This document shows, piece by piece, positions 27,067 to 35,080 of a DNA stretch of 64,000 nucleotides (positions are counted from its first letter, which is position 1; every line of letters begins with the position of its first letter). The notes beneath the pieces were generated by a model. It was given only the letters and a program-made list of their open reading frames with translations, had not been told where the DNA came from and searched no databases. Both the position numbers and the translations under genes were made by a program. Source of the stretch: Tumebacillus flagellatus (GTDB taxonomy: Bacteria; Bacillota; Bacilli; Tumebacillales; Tumebacillaceae); contig NZ_JMIR01000008.1 in assembly GCF_000714935.1 (NCBI RefSeq), positions 62,001 to 126,000 of the forward strand, in the 5' to 3' direction.

Positions 27067-27813
27067 TTAGTCTTTGTCCTCCTCGCGAAACAAGTCCTCC
27101 AAGAACAACTCCGTTCTCGTCAGAAACGATTTCGTGATCTGATAATGTTCCGTCTCTTCATACGTCACGCTCTCGATGGCTGTCGAAGAGAACTGATAGA
27201 TCTTCGCGTTTGGAAACCCGAGCAAGATCGGCGAATGCGTGGCGATGATGAATTGCGACTTGCCCGCCGACACCAATTGGTGGAGGATGCGCAAGAACGC
27301 CAACTGCCGCGCCGGAGACAGCGCGGCTTCCGGTTCGTCCAACAGGTAGATGCCTTTGTGCCCGAATCGGTTTTGAAACAACGACAGGAAGGACTCGCCG
27401 TGCGATTGTTTGTGCAGGGACCTGCCGCCGTATCCGCTGTAGTTGAACGTGGGGTCCTCCCGCGCCAAGAGGTCCAAATACGACGCAAAGTGATAAAAAC
27501 TCTCCGCCCGAAAAAAGAACCCTTGCGTGATCTTGGGCAACCACGATAGCCGAATGTGATCTCCCAAAGAGGCCTCCGCCGCCTCCACATCATGATCGAT
27601 GTTGTTTCTCCCGCCGCCGGCCGTATTGAATCCGCACTGATAGGCGATCGCCTCCAACAACGTGGACTTTCCCGACCCGTTTTCCCCGACGAAAAACGTG
27701 ACAGCGTTGGCGAGGTCTAACGTCTCCAACTCTCGAATCGCCGGAATGGAAAAAGGGTAGGAGGTTGGGTTGAGTTCTCCCGGTTTGACAACGGTGACAT
27801 CGCGTAGAAACAT
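27067..27813 (-). CDS. AAA family ATPase (ABC-type ATPase core)
   Basis: The ATG at 27813 is preceded by GGAGGG. The 248-residue soluble protein has a Walker A motif GENGSGKST (residues 43-51), a signature-like SHGESFLSLFQNRF, the Walker B YLLDEPEAALSP and the switch ATHSPILLGF. It matches the standalone 'AAA_23/ABC ATPase' proteins that act like small Rad50/RecF relatives; typical of housekeeping Firmicutes copies with FFLRAESFYNFA-like sequences (here FFFRAESFYHFA). Role unknown. Transcribed alone, with its own terminator. Confidence 0.8.
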   Translation of the reverse strand: MFLRDVTVVKPGELNPTSYPFSIPAIRELETLDLANAVTFFVGENGSGKSTLLEAIAYQCGFNTAGGGRNNIDHDVEAAEASLGDHIRLSWLPKITQGFFFRAESFYHFASYLDLLAREDPTFNYSGYGGRSLHKQSHGESFLSLFQNRFGHKGIYLLDEPEAALSPARQLAFLRILHQLVSAGKSQFIIATHSPILLGFPNAKIYQFSSTAIESVTYEETEHYQITKSFLTRTELFLEDLFREEDKD

Positions 27814-27944
27814 ATGGACAGCGCCCTCCAAATGGTTGAGATTCTACTCTCTAGCATACACTACCGATTTGCGCAGCGCGAACAGCAGGCTGACGGCAAC
27901 GGCGGCGGCGCGGCGATTTCAACGCCTGTAAAAACAAATTCGAT

Positions 27945-28177
27945 GACAGAAAAACAGCCAGCATCGCGCCGGTCAACACCGCATCCGCGAGGTGAAATTC
28001 CCCCGCGATCATTTCCACAAGGAAGAGCAAAACCTCTTCCCGATGGCGGAAACACGGCTGGAGCCGGAGGAGAAAGAACAGCTGTTGCAGGGCTTGCAAA
28101 AAAGAGGTCATTCGCGGGCACGTGCCTGCTTGCAAAAAACCGCTTCCTTCCGCAAAAGAAACAATCGTCAAATTTAA
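27945..28177 (+). pseudogene. Hemerythrin-domain remnant
   Basis: In one frame the sequence reads HRIREVKFPRDHFHKEEQ then NLFPMAETRLEPEEKEQLL, the metal-binding second half of an HHE hemerythrin domain (HF.KEE..LFP.AE). The first half is absent: stops occur upstream in this frame and no start with a ribosome site exists, while the tail after about residue 35 is unlike the family. It is best read as a decayed gene between the AAA ATPase and the UbiD gene. Confidence 0.5.
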
Positions 28178-28234
28178 AAAATTGAATCTATACATTGACA
28201 CGGATGATTTTTTGCAGACAAAGGGAGGGTTCTC

Positions 28235-28262
28235 TTGGCGAGAGTCGACGGTGTGGTACAAT
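28235..28262 (+). promoter_or_regulatory. Promoter of the UbiD-family gene
   Basis: TTGGCG (28235-28240), 16-base spacer, TACAAT (28257-28262) with an upstream TG (extended -10), 36 bases before the start codon. Confidence 0.6.
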
Positions 28263-28297
28263 AGGATAGACTGCTTTTTGATAGGAGAGATTGAAAA

Positions 28298-30082
28298 GTG
28301 CAACCGCATCGAAATTTACGTGCTTTTATGGATACATTGCGCCAAGAGCGCGACATCGTGGAGATTACGGCGGAAGTTGATCCGTATCTGGAGCTGGCGG
28401 AAATTCACCGCCGCGTCATCGCCGAGGGCGGCCCGGCGCTGTTGTTCACCAACGTCAAGGGCAGCCAGTACCCGGTGTTCTCGAACATGTTCGGCACGAT
28501 CCGCCGCGTCGATTTGGCGTTCGGCCCGCGTCCGGAGCAATTAATGAAGGAAGTCGTCGGACTCACCCATAAACTCGTGCCGCCCACGCTCGGCAAACTC
28601 TGGGGCGAGCGCGGTTTGTTCCTCGAATTGCTGAAAGTCGGCACCAAGAACGTCGGCCGCGACAAAGCGCCGATTCTCGACCATGTCGATTCGCCCGCGA
28701 AGCTTGGCGAACTGCCGGTGCTCACGTCTTGGCACGAAGACGGCGGCCCGTTCGTCACGCTGCCGCTCGTCTACACCGAACATCCCGACCCGAACAAAAA
28801 AGACCACAACCTCGGCATGTACCGCGTCCAAGTCTACGATGACCAAACGACCGGCATGCACTGGCAAATTCAAAAGGGCGGCGGCTTCCATCACTTCGAA
28901 GCGGAGCAACGCGGCGAAGAATTGCCCGTCACCGTGTTCCTCGGCGGCCCGCCCGCGTTGATCGCATCCGCGATCGCGCCGGTGCCGGAGATGCTGCCGG
29001 AACTGTTGCTCACGTCACTGATCCTCGGTGAGAAACTCCCCGTCACCGCCGATCCGGCAGGCGGGAAGTACCCGTTGATCGCCGAAGCGGAATTCGCGCT
29101 GGTCGGCAAAGTCCCGCCGCATGTGCGGCGGATGGAAGGACCGTTCGGCGACCATTTCGGCTACTACTCGCTGGCTCATGAATTCCCGGTCTTCAACGTC
29201 GACCGCGTCTATCACCGCAAGAACGCGATCTACCCGGCGACGATCGTCGGCAAACCGGTGCAAGAAGATTACTACCTCGGCGATTTCCTGCAGCGCTTGC
29301 TCTCGCCGGCGTTCCCGCTGGCGATGCCGGGCGTGCGCGATCTGTGGACGTACGCGGAAACCGGCTTCCACGCGCTCGCCGCGGCGGTTGTGCGCGAAAG
29401 CTACAAGCGCGAGACGATTGCGCACGCGTTCCGCATCTTGGGCGAAGGGCAGTTGACCCTGACGAAATTCCTGATTCTGACGGACAAGCCGGTGGAACTG
29501 GCGAACTTCCGCGAGACGTTCGAGCAAGTGTTGGAGCGCTTCGATCCGGCGACCGACCTGTTCGTGATCGGCAACACGTCGAACGACACGCTCGACTACA
29601 CCGGCCGCCAGTTTAACAAAGGCTCCAAGGGCATCCTGCTTGGCGTCGGCGATCCGATTCGCCAACTGCCCGCCGAGTACAAAGGCCGCGACTTGCCGCT
29701 CGTCGACAAAATCCAAGCGTTCTGCAAGGGCTGTCTCTGCGTCTCCGGCGCAGCGTACGAGCAAGACCCGGAACTCGGCGCGCGCATCGTGCAACAGCAT
29801 GCGGACGATCTGCGCGAGTGGCCGGTGGTGTTCCTCGTCGACGACGCAAGCGTCGCCAAAGCGCAAAGCTCGTTCCTCTGGACGACGTTTACGCGCTTCG
29901 ATCCGTCGCACGACATCTACGCCGAAGCGGATCTCGTGCGCCATCATGTCGCGTACAAGCTGCCGATCGTCATCGACGCCCGCATGAAGCCGTGGTACCC
30001 GGACGAAGTGGAAACCCGCCCGGACATCGACTCCAAAGTGTCGGCGCGCTGGACGGAGTACTTCGGAAAAAAACAATACTAA
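28298..30082 (+). CDS. UbiD-family decarboxylase, probably menaquinone (futalosine pathway) type
   Basis: The GTG at 28298 follows TAGGAGAG. The 594-residue protein belongs to the UbiD family of prenylated-FMN decarboxylases: GPALLFTNVKGSQYPVFSNMFGT, the MHWQIQKGGGFHH metal/substrate region, EGPFGDHFGYYS with the conserved Glu, and EAEFALVGKVPPHVRR. Length and domain spread fit the SCO4490-type decarboxylase proposed for the futalosine route to menaquinone. No ubiX or mqn gene is nearby, so the pathway is inferred from subfamily alone. Confidence 0.82.
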   Translation: MQPHRNLRAFMDTLRQERDIVEITAEVDPYLELAEIHRRVIAEGGPALLFTNVKGSQYPVFSNMFGTIRRVDLAFGPRPEQLMKEVVGLTHKLVPPTLGKLWGERGLFLELLKVGTKNVGRDKAPILDHVDSPAKLGELPVLTSWHEDGGPFVTLPLVYTEHPDPNKKDHNLGMYRVQVYDDQTTGMHWQIQKGGGFHHFEAEQRGEELPVTVFLGGPPALIASAIAPVPEMLPELLLTSLILGEKLPVTADPAGGKYPLIAEAEFALVGKVPPHVRRMEGPFGDHFGYYSLAHEFPVFNVDRVYHRKNAIYPATIVGKPVQEDYYLGDFLQRLLSPAFPLAMPGVRDLWTYAETGFHALAAAVVRESYKRETIAHAFRILGEGQLTLTKFLILTDKPVELANFRETFEQVLERFDPATDLFVIGNTSNDTLDYTGRQFNKGSKGILLGVGDPIRQLPAEYKGRDLPLVDKIQAFCKGCLCVSGAAYEQDPELGARIVQQHADDLREWPVVFLVDDASVAKAQSSFLWTTFTRFDPSHDIYAEADLVRHHVAYKLPIVIDARMKPWYPDEVETRPDIDSKVSARWTEYFGKKQY

Positions 30083-30123
30083 GCGTTCTCGTTTGGAACC
30101 CCCGCAACGCAAAAAAGGCACCA

Positions 30124-30163
30124 AAAATACCCCGGCGGTGTAAGGCCGCGGGGTATTTTTGTG
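30124..30163. terminator. Terminator between the UbiD gene and the HMA-like gene
   Basis: AAAAATACCCCG / CGGGGTATTTTT stem with inner loop; usable on both strands by the convergent genes. Confidence 0.8.
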
Positions 30164-30180
30164 CGCATTTTGGAGTGCGC

Positions 30181-30405
30181 TTAGAAGGGCTCCTTCCACT
30201 CCGACAACACGTCGATCCCATGCGCTTGAACCGTCTTGCGCAGTTGGTTCAAGTTCACCACGTCGTCTTCGAACTCCACAGATATGCGGTTGGTGCTCAA
30301 ATCGACCACCGCACGCTCCACGCCGGACAGGGCGTTGAGCGCCGTCGAAACACTGCGGACCTCATCGGCTGCGGCTTTGCGGATCAGAATGTTTGCGATG
30401 GACAT
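30181..30405 (-). CDS. HMA-like small protein without metal-binding cysteines
   Basis: This 74-residue protein has the beta-alpha-beta-beta-alpha-beta layout of heavy-metal-associated domains (NILIRKAAADEVRSVSTALN, GVERAVVDLSTNRISVEFED). The CxxC metal loop is missing: the position reads RKAAADE. It therefore probably does not chaperone copper and may be a regulatory or interaction module. A strong GAGGGGGG site precedes the ATG. Divergent from the histidine kinase gene. Confidence 0.65.
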   Translation of the reverse strand: MSIANILIRKAAADEVRSVSTALNALSGVERAVVDLSTNRISVEFEDDVVNLNQLRKTVQAHGIDVLSEWKEPF

Positions 30406-30454
30406 GAAAAGCCACCCCCCTCACGGACTAAGATGCGCTATAATGAGGGGGAAT

Positions 30455-31669
30455 ATGCTGGAAAGGTTGTGCCGCAACGTGATCAAACGCGCCTTGCTCG
30501 CTCTCGACACCGTCACCGACCGTTTGTTGACCGGACGAACGCTGGTGGCGTTGGCGATGGCGTTTTTTGCATATCGGGACGTGGTGCACGGAACCGTCGG
30601 GCAGCAGTTGATGAGCGCCGTGCTGATCCTCCTGTACTACGGGGTGTTCTGGTTCGCCGACAAGTGGCGGACGAAGCCGCAGATCTGGGGCGTCACTCTC
30701 GTGATTTCCGTCGCCACCGACCTTAACGTGTTCGGGTTTCACGCGGGCTGGTGGAGCGTGATGCTCTATCTGTTTTTGATCGGGTTTTACGCCATCCGCG
30801 TGCCCGGACCGTTTGCCGCGCTGCTCTCCGCGCTGGTCGGTTTGCAAGTGATGGTCCTGCAAGAGCTCTACGGCGCGACGCTCCAAGACCGCTTGGGTCT
30901 GCTCGTCGGCATCGTGTCGGTCTACATCGGCTTACGTGGATATCGCCTGCGCCGGGAAGCGCACGAAGTCAGCCGCCAACACTTGGAAGAGCTGCAAAAA
31001 GCCCACGCCGAACTCCAAGAAGCGACCGTCAAAGGCATGCAGCACGCCGTGCTCGAAGAGCGCACGCGCATCGCCCGCGACATCCACGATTCGCTCGGGC
31101 ACAGCTTGACGTCGTTGATCGTTCAACTGCAGGCGTTGCAATATCTGACTTCCGACGCCAAGCCGGAAGTCAAGGAGATGGTCGGCAACATGCTGCACGT
31201 CGCCCGCACCTCGCTTGGCGAAATTCGCACGTCCGTCCATGCGCTCGCCGATGACAAGTCGGTTGCCGGCGTGACGTCTCTGCGCGCGTTCGTCTCGCAA
31301 GTCGAAGCGCACACGCACTTGACGTGCACCTTCGAAGCACCGGAAGAGCTCGATCTCTCCACGGAGACGACGGTCACGCTCTATCGGGTGTTGCAAGAAG
31401 CGGTGACCAACGCCGTCCGCCACGCTGGAGCTTCCCGCCTCTCGGTTGAAATTTCGGAAAAAACCGACCTTTCACATCCTGCCTTGCAACTGACGGTCCG
31501 CGACGACGGAACCGTGAAACCGGGCGACGTGATCGTGCCGGGATTCGGCATGACCGGGATGCAAGAGCGCATCAGAGCGGCGGGCGGGACGCTTGCGTGT
31601 ACACCCGTCGAACCGCACGGCTTGGAAGTGACCTGCACCGTGCCGAATCCAACACAGCAAGGGGAGTGA
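30455..31669 (+). CDS. Sensor histidine kinase, NarL/LiaS-type (HisKA_3)
   Basis: Started at 30455 behind GAGGGGG. The 404-residue kinase has about five to six membrane segments in residues 25-160 with short loops, a coiled coil (165-195), the HisKA_3 phospho-acceptor His211 in RIARDIHDSLGHSLTSL, and an HATPase domain with QEAVTNAVRHAGA and GFGMTGMQER. The sensor part is intramembrane rather than extracellular, typical for envelope-stress or cell-wall-antibiotic sensing. It is 7 bases before its response regulator. Confidence 0.92.
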   Translation: MLERLCRNVIKRALLALDTVTDRLLTGRTLVALAMAFFAYRDVVHGTVGQQLMSAVLILLYYGVFWFADKWRTKPQIWGVTLVISVATDLNVFGFHAGWWSVMLYLFLIGFYAIRVPGPFAALLSALVGLQVMVLQELYGATLQDRLGLLVGIVSVYIGLRGYRLRREAHEVSRQHLEELQKAHAELQEATVKGMQHAVLEERTRIARDIHDSLGHSLTSLIVQLQALQYLTSDAKPEVKEMVGNMLHVARTSLGEIRTSVHALADDKSVAGVTSLRAFVSQVEAHTHLTCTFEAPEELDLSTETTVTLYRVLQEAVTNAVRHAGASRLSVEISEKTDLSHPALQLTVRDDGTVKPGDVIVPGFGMTGMQERIRAAGGTLACTPVEPHGLEVTCTVPNPTQQGE

Positions 31670-31676
31670 CAGCAAA

Positions 31677-32396
31677 ATGGAAAAAATCCGCGTCGTGCTC
31701 GTCGACGACCAGAAGATGATCCGCCAAGGCTTCGGCTACGTGATCAACGTCCAGCCGGACATGCAGGTGGCGGGCGAAGCGGAGAACGGAGAAGAAGCGG
31801 TGCGCGTCGTGTTGGAGCAGCAGCCGGACGTCGTGCTGATGGACGTGCAGATGCCGATCAAGACCGGCATCGAAGCGACCCGCGAGATCATCGCGCAACT
31901 GCCGCAGACCAAAGTCGTGATCCTCACCACGTTCGACGTGCACGAGTACGTGTTCGAAGGCATCCGCGCCGGAGCGGTCGGCTATCTCTTGAAAGACTCC
32001 GACGCGCAAGAGATGCTCGACGTCATCCGGGCGGCGCAGCGCGGCGAAGCGATCTACCGCACGGCGACGGCGGCGCAAGCGCTCGGGCAGATGCTGGCTT
32101 CGTCGCAATCGTCCGCCCCGCCCGCGCAAACCGAAACTGCTTCGAGAAAAACGGAACCGACACCCCCCGCCGGGCAGATCGCGTCGAACTTCCAACTGCT
32201 CGAACCGCTCACCGAGCGGGAACTCGACGTGCTGCAACAGATGGCGTACGGCCTGCGCAACGACGCAATCGCGCAAAAGCTCACGATCTCCGAAGGCACC
32301 GTCAAAACCCATGTGCACCGCATCCTCCAGAAGTTCGGCGTCGACGACCGGACACAAGCGGTTGTCGTGGCCCTCCGCAATCGACTCGTGCAGTAG
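31677..32396 (+). CDS. Response regulator, NarL/LuxR family
   Basis: The 239-residue regulator has a receiver domain with Asp56 as phospho-acceptor (VVLMDVQMPIKTG), Lys in LLKDSDAQEM, a long Ser/Pro/Thr-rich linker (about 135-170), and a LuxR-type helix-turn-helix (LTERELDVLQQMAYGLRND...SEGTVKTHVHRILQKFGV). AAGGGGAGTGA precedes the ATG. It forms a cognate pair with the kinase; the regulon is unknown. The next gene may be a target. Confidence 0.93.
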   Translation: MEKIRVVLVDDQKMIRQGFGYVINVQPDMQVAGEAENGEEAVRVVLEQQPDVVLMDVQMPIKTGIEATREIIAQLPQTKVVILTTFDVHEYVFEGIRAGAVGYLLKDSDAQEMLDVIRAAQRGEAIYRTATAAQALGQMLASSQSSAPPAQTETASRKTEPTPPAGQIASNFQLLEPLTERELDVLQQMAYGLRNDAIAQKLTISEGTVKTHVHRILQKFGVDDRTQAVVVALRNRLVQ

Positions 32397-32422
32397 TCTC
32401 CATACATCCACAGGTGTAAAAA

Positions 32423-32456
32423 TCGGCGGTCTCTATCTCTGGATAGACCGCTTTTT
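32423..32456 (+). terminator. Terminator after the response regulator
   Basis: GCGGTC-TATC / GATA-GACCGC stem with a small bulge, followed by TTTTTT. Confidence 0.75.
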
Positions 32457-32573
32457 TACTTGCAAGATCAACCCCTTGGTAGATTCCGCCACTCTCGATC
32501 CCGCTTACAATAAAGCCATAGAGATCAACGAAATCCGTAAAACAAACCATCACAACCAAGGGGTGTTACCAAA

Positions 32574-33062
32574 ATGGATATGAAAACTCTCGTCATCGCA
32601 CTGCTGATCTTCCTCGTCGTCATCCGGGCGCAACTGCGCAGCCGCCAATTGAGCGCCCGCCAGTTCTTCCTCCCGCTGCTCGTCTTGCTGTTCGGCATGT
32701 ACACGGCAGCCAGCATCCCCGGCATCGCCGTCGGCGACTGGGTCACGCTCTTCGTCGGCACCGTGCTCGGCTTGATCGTCGGCATGATCCAAGGCAAGTT
32801 CGTCCGCGTCTTCCAAGAAGGCGGCGTCTGGTACATCGCCGGCTCGATCGCATCTGTCGGCCTCTGGCTCGTCTCGATTCCGATCCGCTACGGTCTCAAA
32901 TACGGCATGTCCGCTCTGATTGCAACGCCGGATCTGTTCTCGTTTGACAGCAACAACTTCATGGTTCCGTTCCTCTTCTCCATCGCAGGTCTCATGCTCG
33001 GCCGCATCATCATGGTTTGCCTGCGCTACCCGAAACAAGCGTCTTCCTGGCTGAGCCACTAA
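32574..33062 (+). CDS. Membrane protein of unknown function (CcdC/DUF1453-like pattern)
   Basis: This 162-residue protein has four to five hydrophobic segments and a basic stretch after the first (RAQLRSRQLSARQFFLPLL). The pattern resembles CcdC-type or DUF1453 membrane proteins but I cannot assign it firmly. AAGGGGTG precedes the ATG at 32574. It follows a two-component system and is separately transcribed, as the regulator gene ends in a terminator. Confidence 0.65.
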   Translation: MDMKTLVIALLIFLVVIRAQLRSRQLSARQFFLPLLVLLFGMYTAASIPGIAVGDWVTLFVGTVLGLIVGMIQGKFVRVFQEGGVWYIAGSIASVGLWLVSIPIRYGLKYGMSALIATPDLFSFDSNNFMVPFLFSIAGLMLGRIIMVCLRYPKQASSWLSH

Positions 33063-33176
33063 GATGAAGATTCGATGAAGAATTGAAAAAACGGACATCT
33101 CCCAAACGTCTACCCTCATATAATACGGATATAAACCGATTAGGAAAAAGCCGACACGGCTAAGGGAGGCATGACG

Positions 33177-33347
33177 GTGCAAACTAGAACCAGAGGTGTT
33201 TCCAACATGACCAGAAGTGAACGTAAGCGTCTGGATTGGCTGACCGAGAAGTCTCGCGCAGGTCGTATGACGAAGCAAGAGCAACTTGAGTTCGGCGAAG
33301 CACACCTGGAGAATCTACGCAACACCGCCGCAAAGACTCGCAAATAG
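33177..33347 (+). CDS. Small basic protein, 56 residues
   Basis: A GTG at 33177 lies 7 bases after a strong TAAGGGAGG site (an ATG at 33171 is too close to it). The product is highly charged and helical: TRSERKRLDWLTEKSRAG then RMTKQEQLEFGEAHLENLRN. TATAAT lies at 33119-33124 and a terminator follows the stop, so it looks like a complete independent gene. No homologue recognised; size and charge suggest a nucleic-acid- or protein-binding regulator. Confidence 0.55.
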   Translation: MQTRTRGVSNMTRSERKRLDWLTEKSRAGRMTKQEQLEFGEAHLENLRNTAAKTRK

Positions 33348-33361
33348 CAGAGGATGTTCGA

Positions 33362-33401
33362 AAAAAGATCCCGTTCTCCACTGGAGGAAGGGATCTTTTT
33401 G
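33362..33401 (+). terminator. Terminator after the small basic protein
   Basis: AAAAAGATCCC / GGGATCTTTTT with an inner TTCTCC / GGAGGAA stem. Confidence 0.85.
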
Positions 33402-33450
33402 ACATAAGGCGAAGGAATAGGGCAGTGAAACCGGAGAGGGAGCGTGGCGC

Positions 33451-33969
33451 ATGAACGTCTATTGGGATCGCGTGGAGAACGCGGGCAACCAGTACTATTT
33501 GGCGAAAACGGACAAAGGGCTGCTGGTGACGACGCTGGCGGGCGAGGACGAGTCGTATTTCAGCGAACGCGTGCGGCAGAAAGAGCCGGGGGCGGTGCTG
33601 ATCCATGACCCGCAGCGCTTGGCGAGCGAGACGCAGCAAGTGCGGGAGTATTTCGCGGGAAAGCGCTTCGAGTTTGACGTGGAGTTTGATTTGCGCGGGA
33701 CGGAGTTTCAAGTGGCGGTGTGGAAGGCGCTGTACGACATTCCGTACGGCGAGACCCGATCGTATCTCGACATCGCCACCGCCATCGGCCGCCCGAAAGC
33801 GGTGCGCGCCGTCGGCGGTGCGTGCGGGGCGAACCCGGTTTCGCTGATCATCCCCTGCCACCGCGTCGTCGGCAAGTCGGGCGCGATGACCGGCTTCTCC
33901 GCAGCAGGCGGCATCGAGTCCAAGAAAAACATGTTGGCGTTCGAAGCGGGGCATGCTGCTCTGCTGTAA
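33451..33969 (+). CDS. ogt: Methylated-DNA--protein-cysteine methyltransferase
   Basis: The 172-residue MGMT/Ogt protein repairs O6-alkylguanine by suicidal transfer to Cys136 in IIPCHRVVGKSG. The helix-turn-helix recognition segment (YGETRSYLDIATAIGRPKAVRAVGGACGANP) precedes it. An N-terminal ribonuclease-H-like domain is present, so it is the full-length form. GAGAGGGAG lies upstream of the ATG. Confidence 0.94.
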   Translation: MNVYWDRVENAGNQYYLAKTDKGLLVTTLAGEDESYFSERVRQKEPGAVLIHDPQRLASETQQVREYFAGKRFEFDVEFDLRGTEFQVAVWKALYDIPYGETRSYLDIATAIGRPKAVRAVGGACGANPVSLIIPCHRVVGKSGAMTGFSAAGGIESKKNMLAFEAGHAALL

Positions 33970-33994
33970 CAAACCAACCTGCCGTCCTTCTAGA

Positions 33995-34032
33995 AAAAAG
34001 CACTTCGCCCTGAATCAGGCGGAGTGCTTTTT
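33995..34032 (+). terminator. Terminator after ogt
   Basis: AAAAAGCACTTCGCC / GGCGGAGTGCTTTTT stem with one mismatch. Confidence 0.85.
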
Positions 34033-34119
34033 GTCATTTCTGTGATAAAATAGTTTGGAACTTTATCTCGTTTTTTACGTATATTCATTTATCAATGATA
34101 AAAAAGGAGGGATTCCCGG

Positions 34120-34572
34120 ATGGCACGTCTGGAGTACCGCCTGTTCGACGAAGCAAACGGCTTCCCGGTCGTATACTACTACGACCGCATCGGCAAAGCG
34201 GAGATCGCCACGCGCATGTGTTGCGACTACTTCGTCAAGGAAGGCAAGATCTACGAAAAAACGTCCACCGCCATCGACGCCGGCGTGTACGTGATCTATG
34301 TGCAACTCGCCGAAGACGAACAGATCGTCGACCCCACGCAAAAAGCCGAGTGGAAGACGATCCGCATCGAACTGCGTGAATATAAGGAAGATACGGACTA
34401 TTACCCGGTGATTCACACGTATGAATTTCGGGATGAAATGGAAGCGCTTTTGCACATGCAAAGCCAGTTTCTGTACCTCTACGGCAAAGAATGGGAAAAA
34501 ACCTCGGCGGAGATCGACGAGGACCGCAAAGTGTACGTGTGGTACGCCACAGGAAATCCAATGGGAGGGTGA
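34120..34572 (+). CDS. Hypothetical protein, first gene of ATP-grasp/DUF350 operon
   Basis: The 150-residue soluble acidic protein has no signal or membrane segment; it has alternating strands (VYVIYVQLAEDEQIV, EWKTIRIELREYKED) and many Tyr. AAAGGAGGG precedes the ATG. I do not recognise the family; the position resembles the DUF4178/DUF2491-type accessory proteins found with glutathionylspermidine-synthase-like ATP-grasp enzymes. It is 5 bases from the lipoprotein gene and starts a four-gene operon ending at 36797. Confidence 0.65.
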   Translation: MARLEYRLFDEANGFPVVYYYDRIGKAEIATRMCCDYFVKEGKIYEKTSTAIDAGVYVIYVQLAEDEQIVDPTQKAEWKTIRIELREYKEDTDYYPVIHTYEFRDEMEALLHMQSQFLYLYGKEWEKTSAEIDEDRKVYVWYATGNPMGG

Positions 34573-34577
34573 CGGGG

Positions 34578-35045
34578 ATGGAGCAAAACGAGAAGAAAAA
34601 AATCAACAAAACCACCATGCTCGTCGGCCTGTTCGCAGCGACGGCCGTTGCGGTGACGGCCGGTTGCGGATGTTCCAGCCAACCGAGGTACTCGCAACAG
34701 GACGTCTGCCGGGACGATGACAACAACGGATACTGCGACGACAACAATTATCCGGCCGACCACTCGAACTTTATCTACATCGGCGGACACAAAACGTACT
34801 ACCGTTCCGGGCATTACCCGAGCAGTAAGTCGTACGGAAGTTCCGGCTACAGCAGCGGTTCGTCGTCCTCCGGCAAGTCGGGGCAGTCGAGCTCGTCTTC
34901 GTCCGGCTCCGGCAGTTCCTCGTCTGTGAAACCGCCGTCGAGTTCCAGCGGAACCGGCAGCGTCATCGGACGCGGCAGTTCCAGCGGCGGCGTGTCGAGC
35001 GGCAAATCGGGCGTCGGCTCGTCCGGCGGTTCGAGCAGTTCGTAA
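34578..35045 (+). CDS. Ser/Gly-rich lipoprotein-like protein (DUF4247/DUF1190-like position)
   Basis: The 155-residue product has a basic N-terminus, a hydrophobic segment (residues 13-28) and a lipobox-like VTAGC, so it should be exported and lipid-anchored. A Cys/Asp/Tyr-rich middle follows (QQDVCRDDDNNGYCDDNN) and the last 70 residues are almost only Ser, Gly and a few Lys. Such low-complexity lipoproteins accompany ATP-grasp and DUF350 genes in many bacteria (YgiB/YjfM in Escherichia). The Ser/Gly tail could be a substrate for modification or a flexible cell-wall spacer. Confidence 0.65.
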   Translation: MEQNEKKKINKTTMLVGLFAATAVAVTAGCGCSSQPRYSQQDVCRDDDNNGYCDDNNYPADHSNFIYIGGHKTYYRSGHYPSSKSYGSSGYSSGSSSSGKSGQSSSSSSGSGSSSSVKPPSSSSGTGSVIGRGSSSGGVSSGKSGVGSSGGSSSS

Positions 35046-35080
35046 TCCAACAGTTCGGGTTTCAGACGAGGAGTGAGGGT

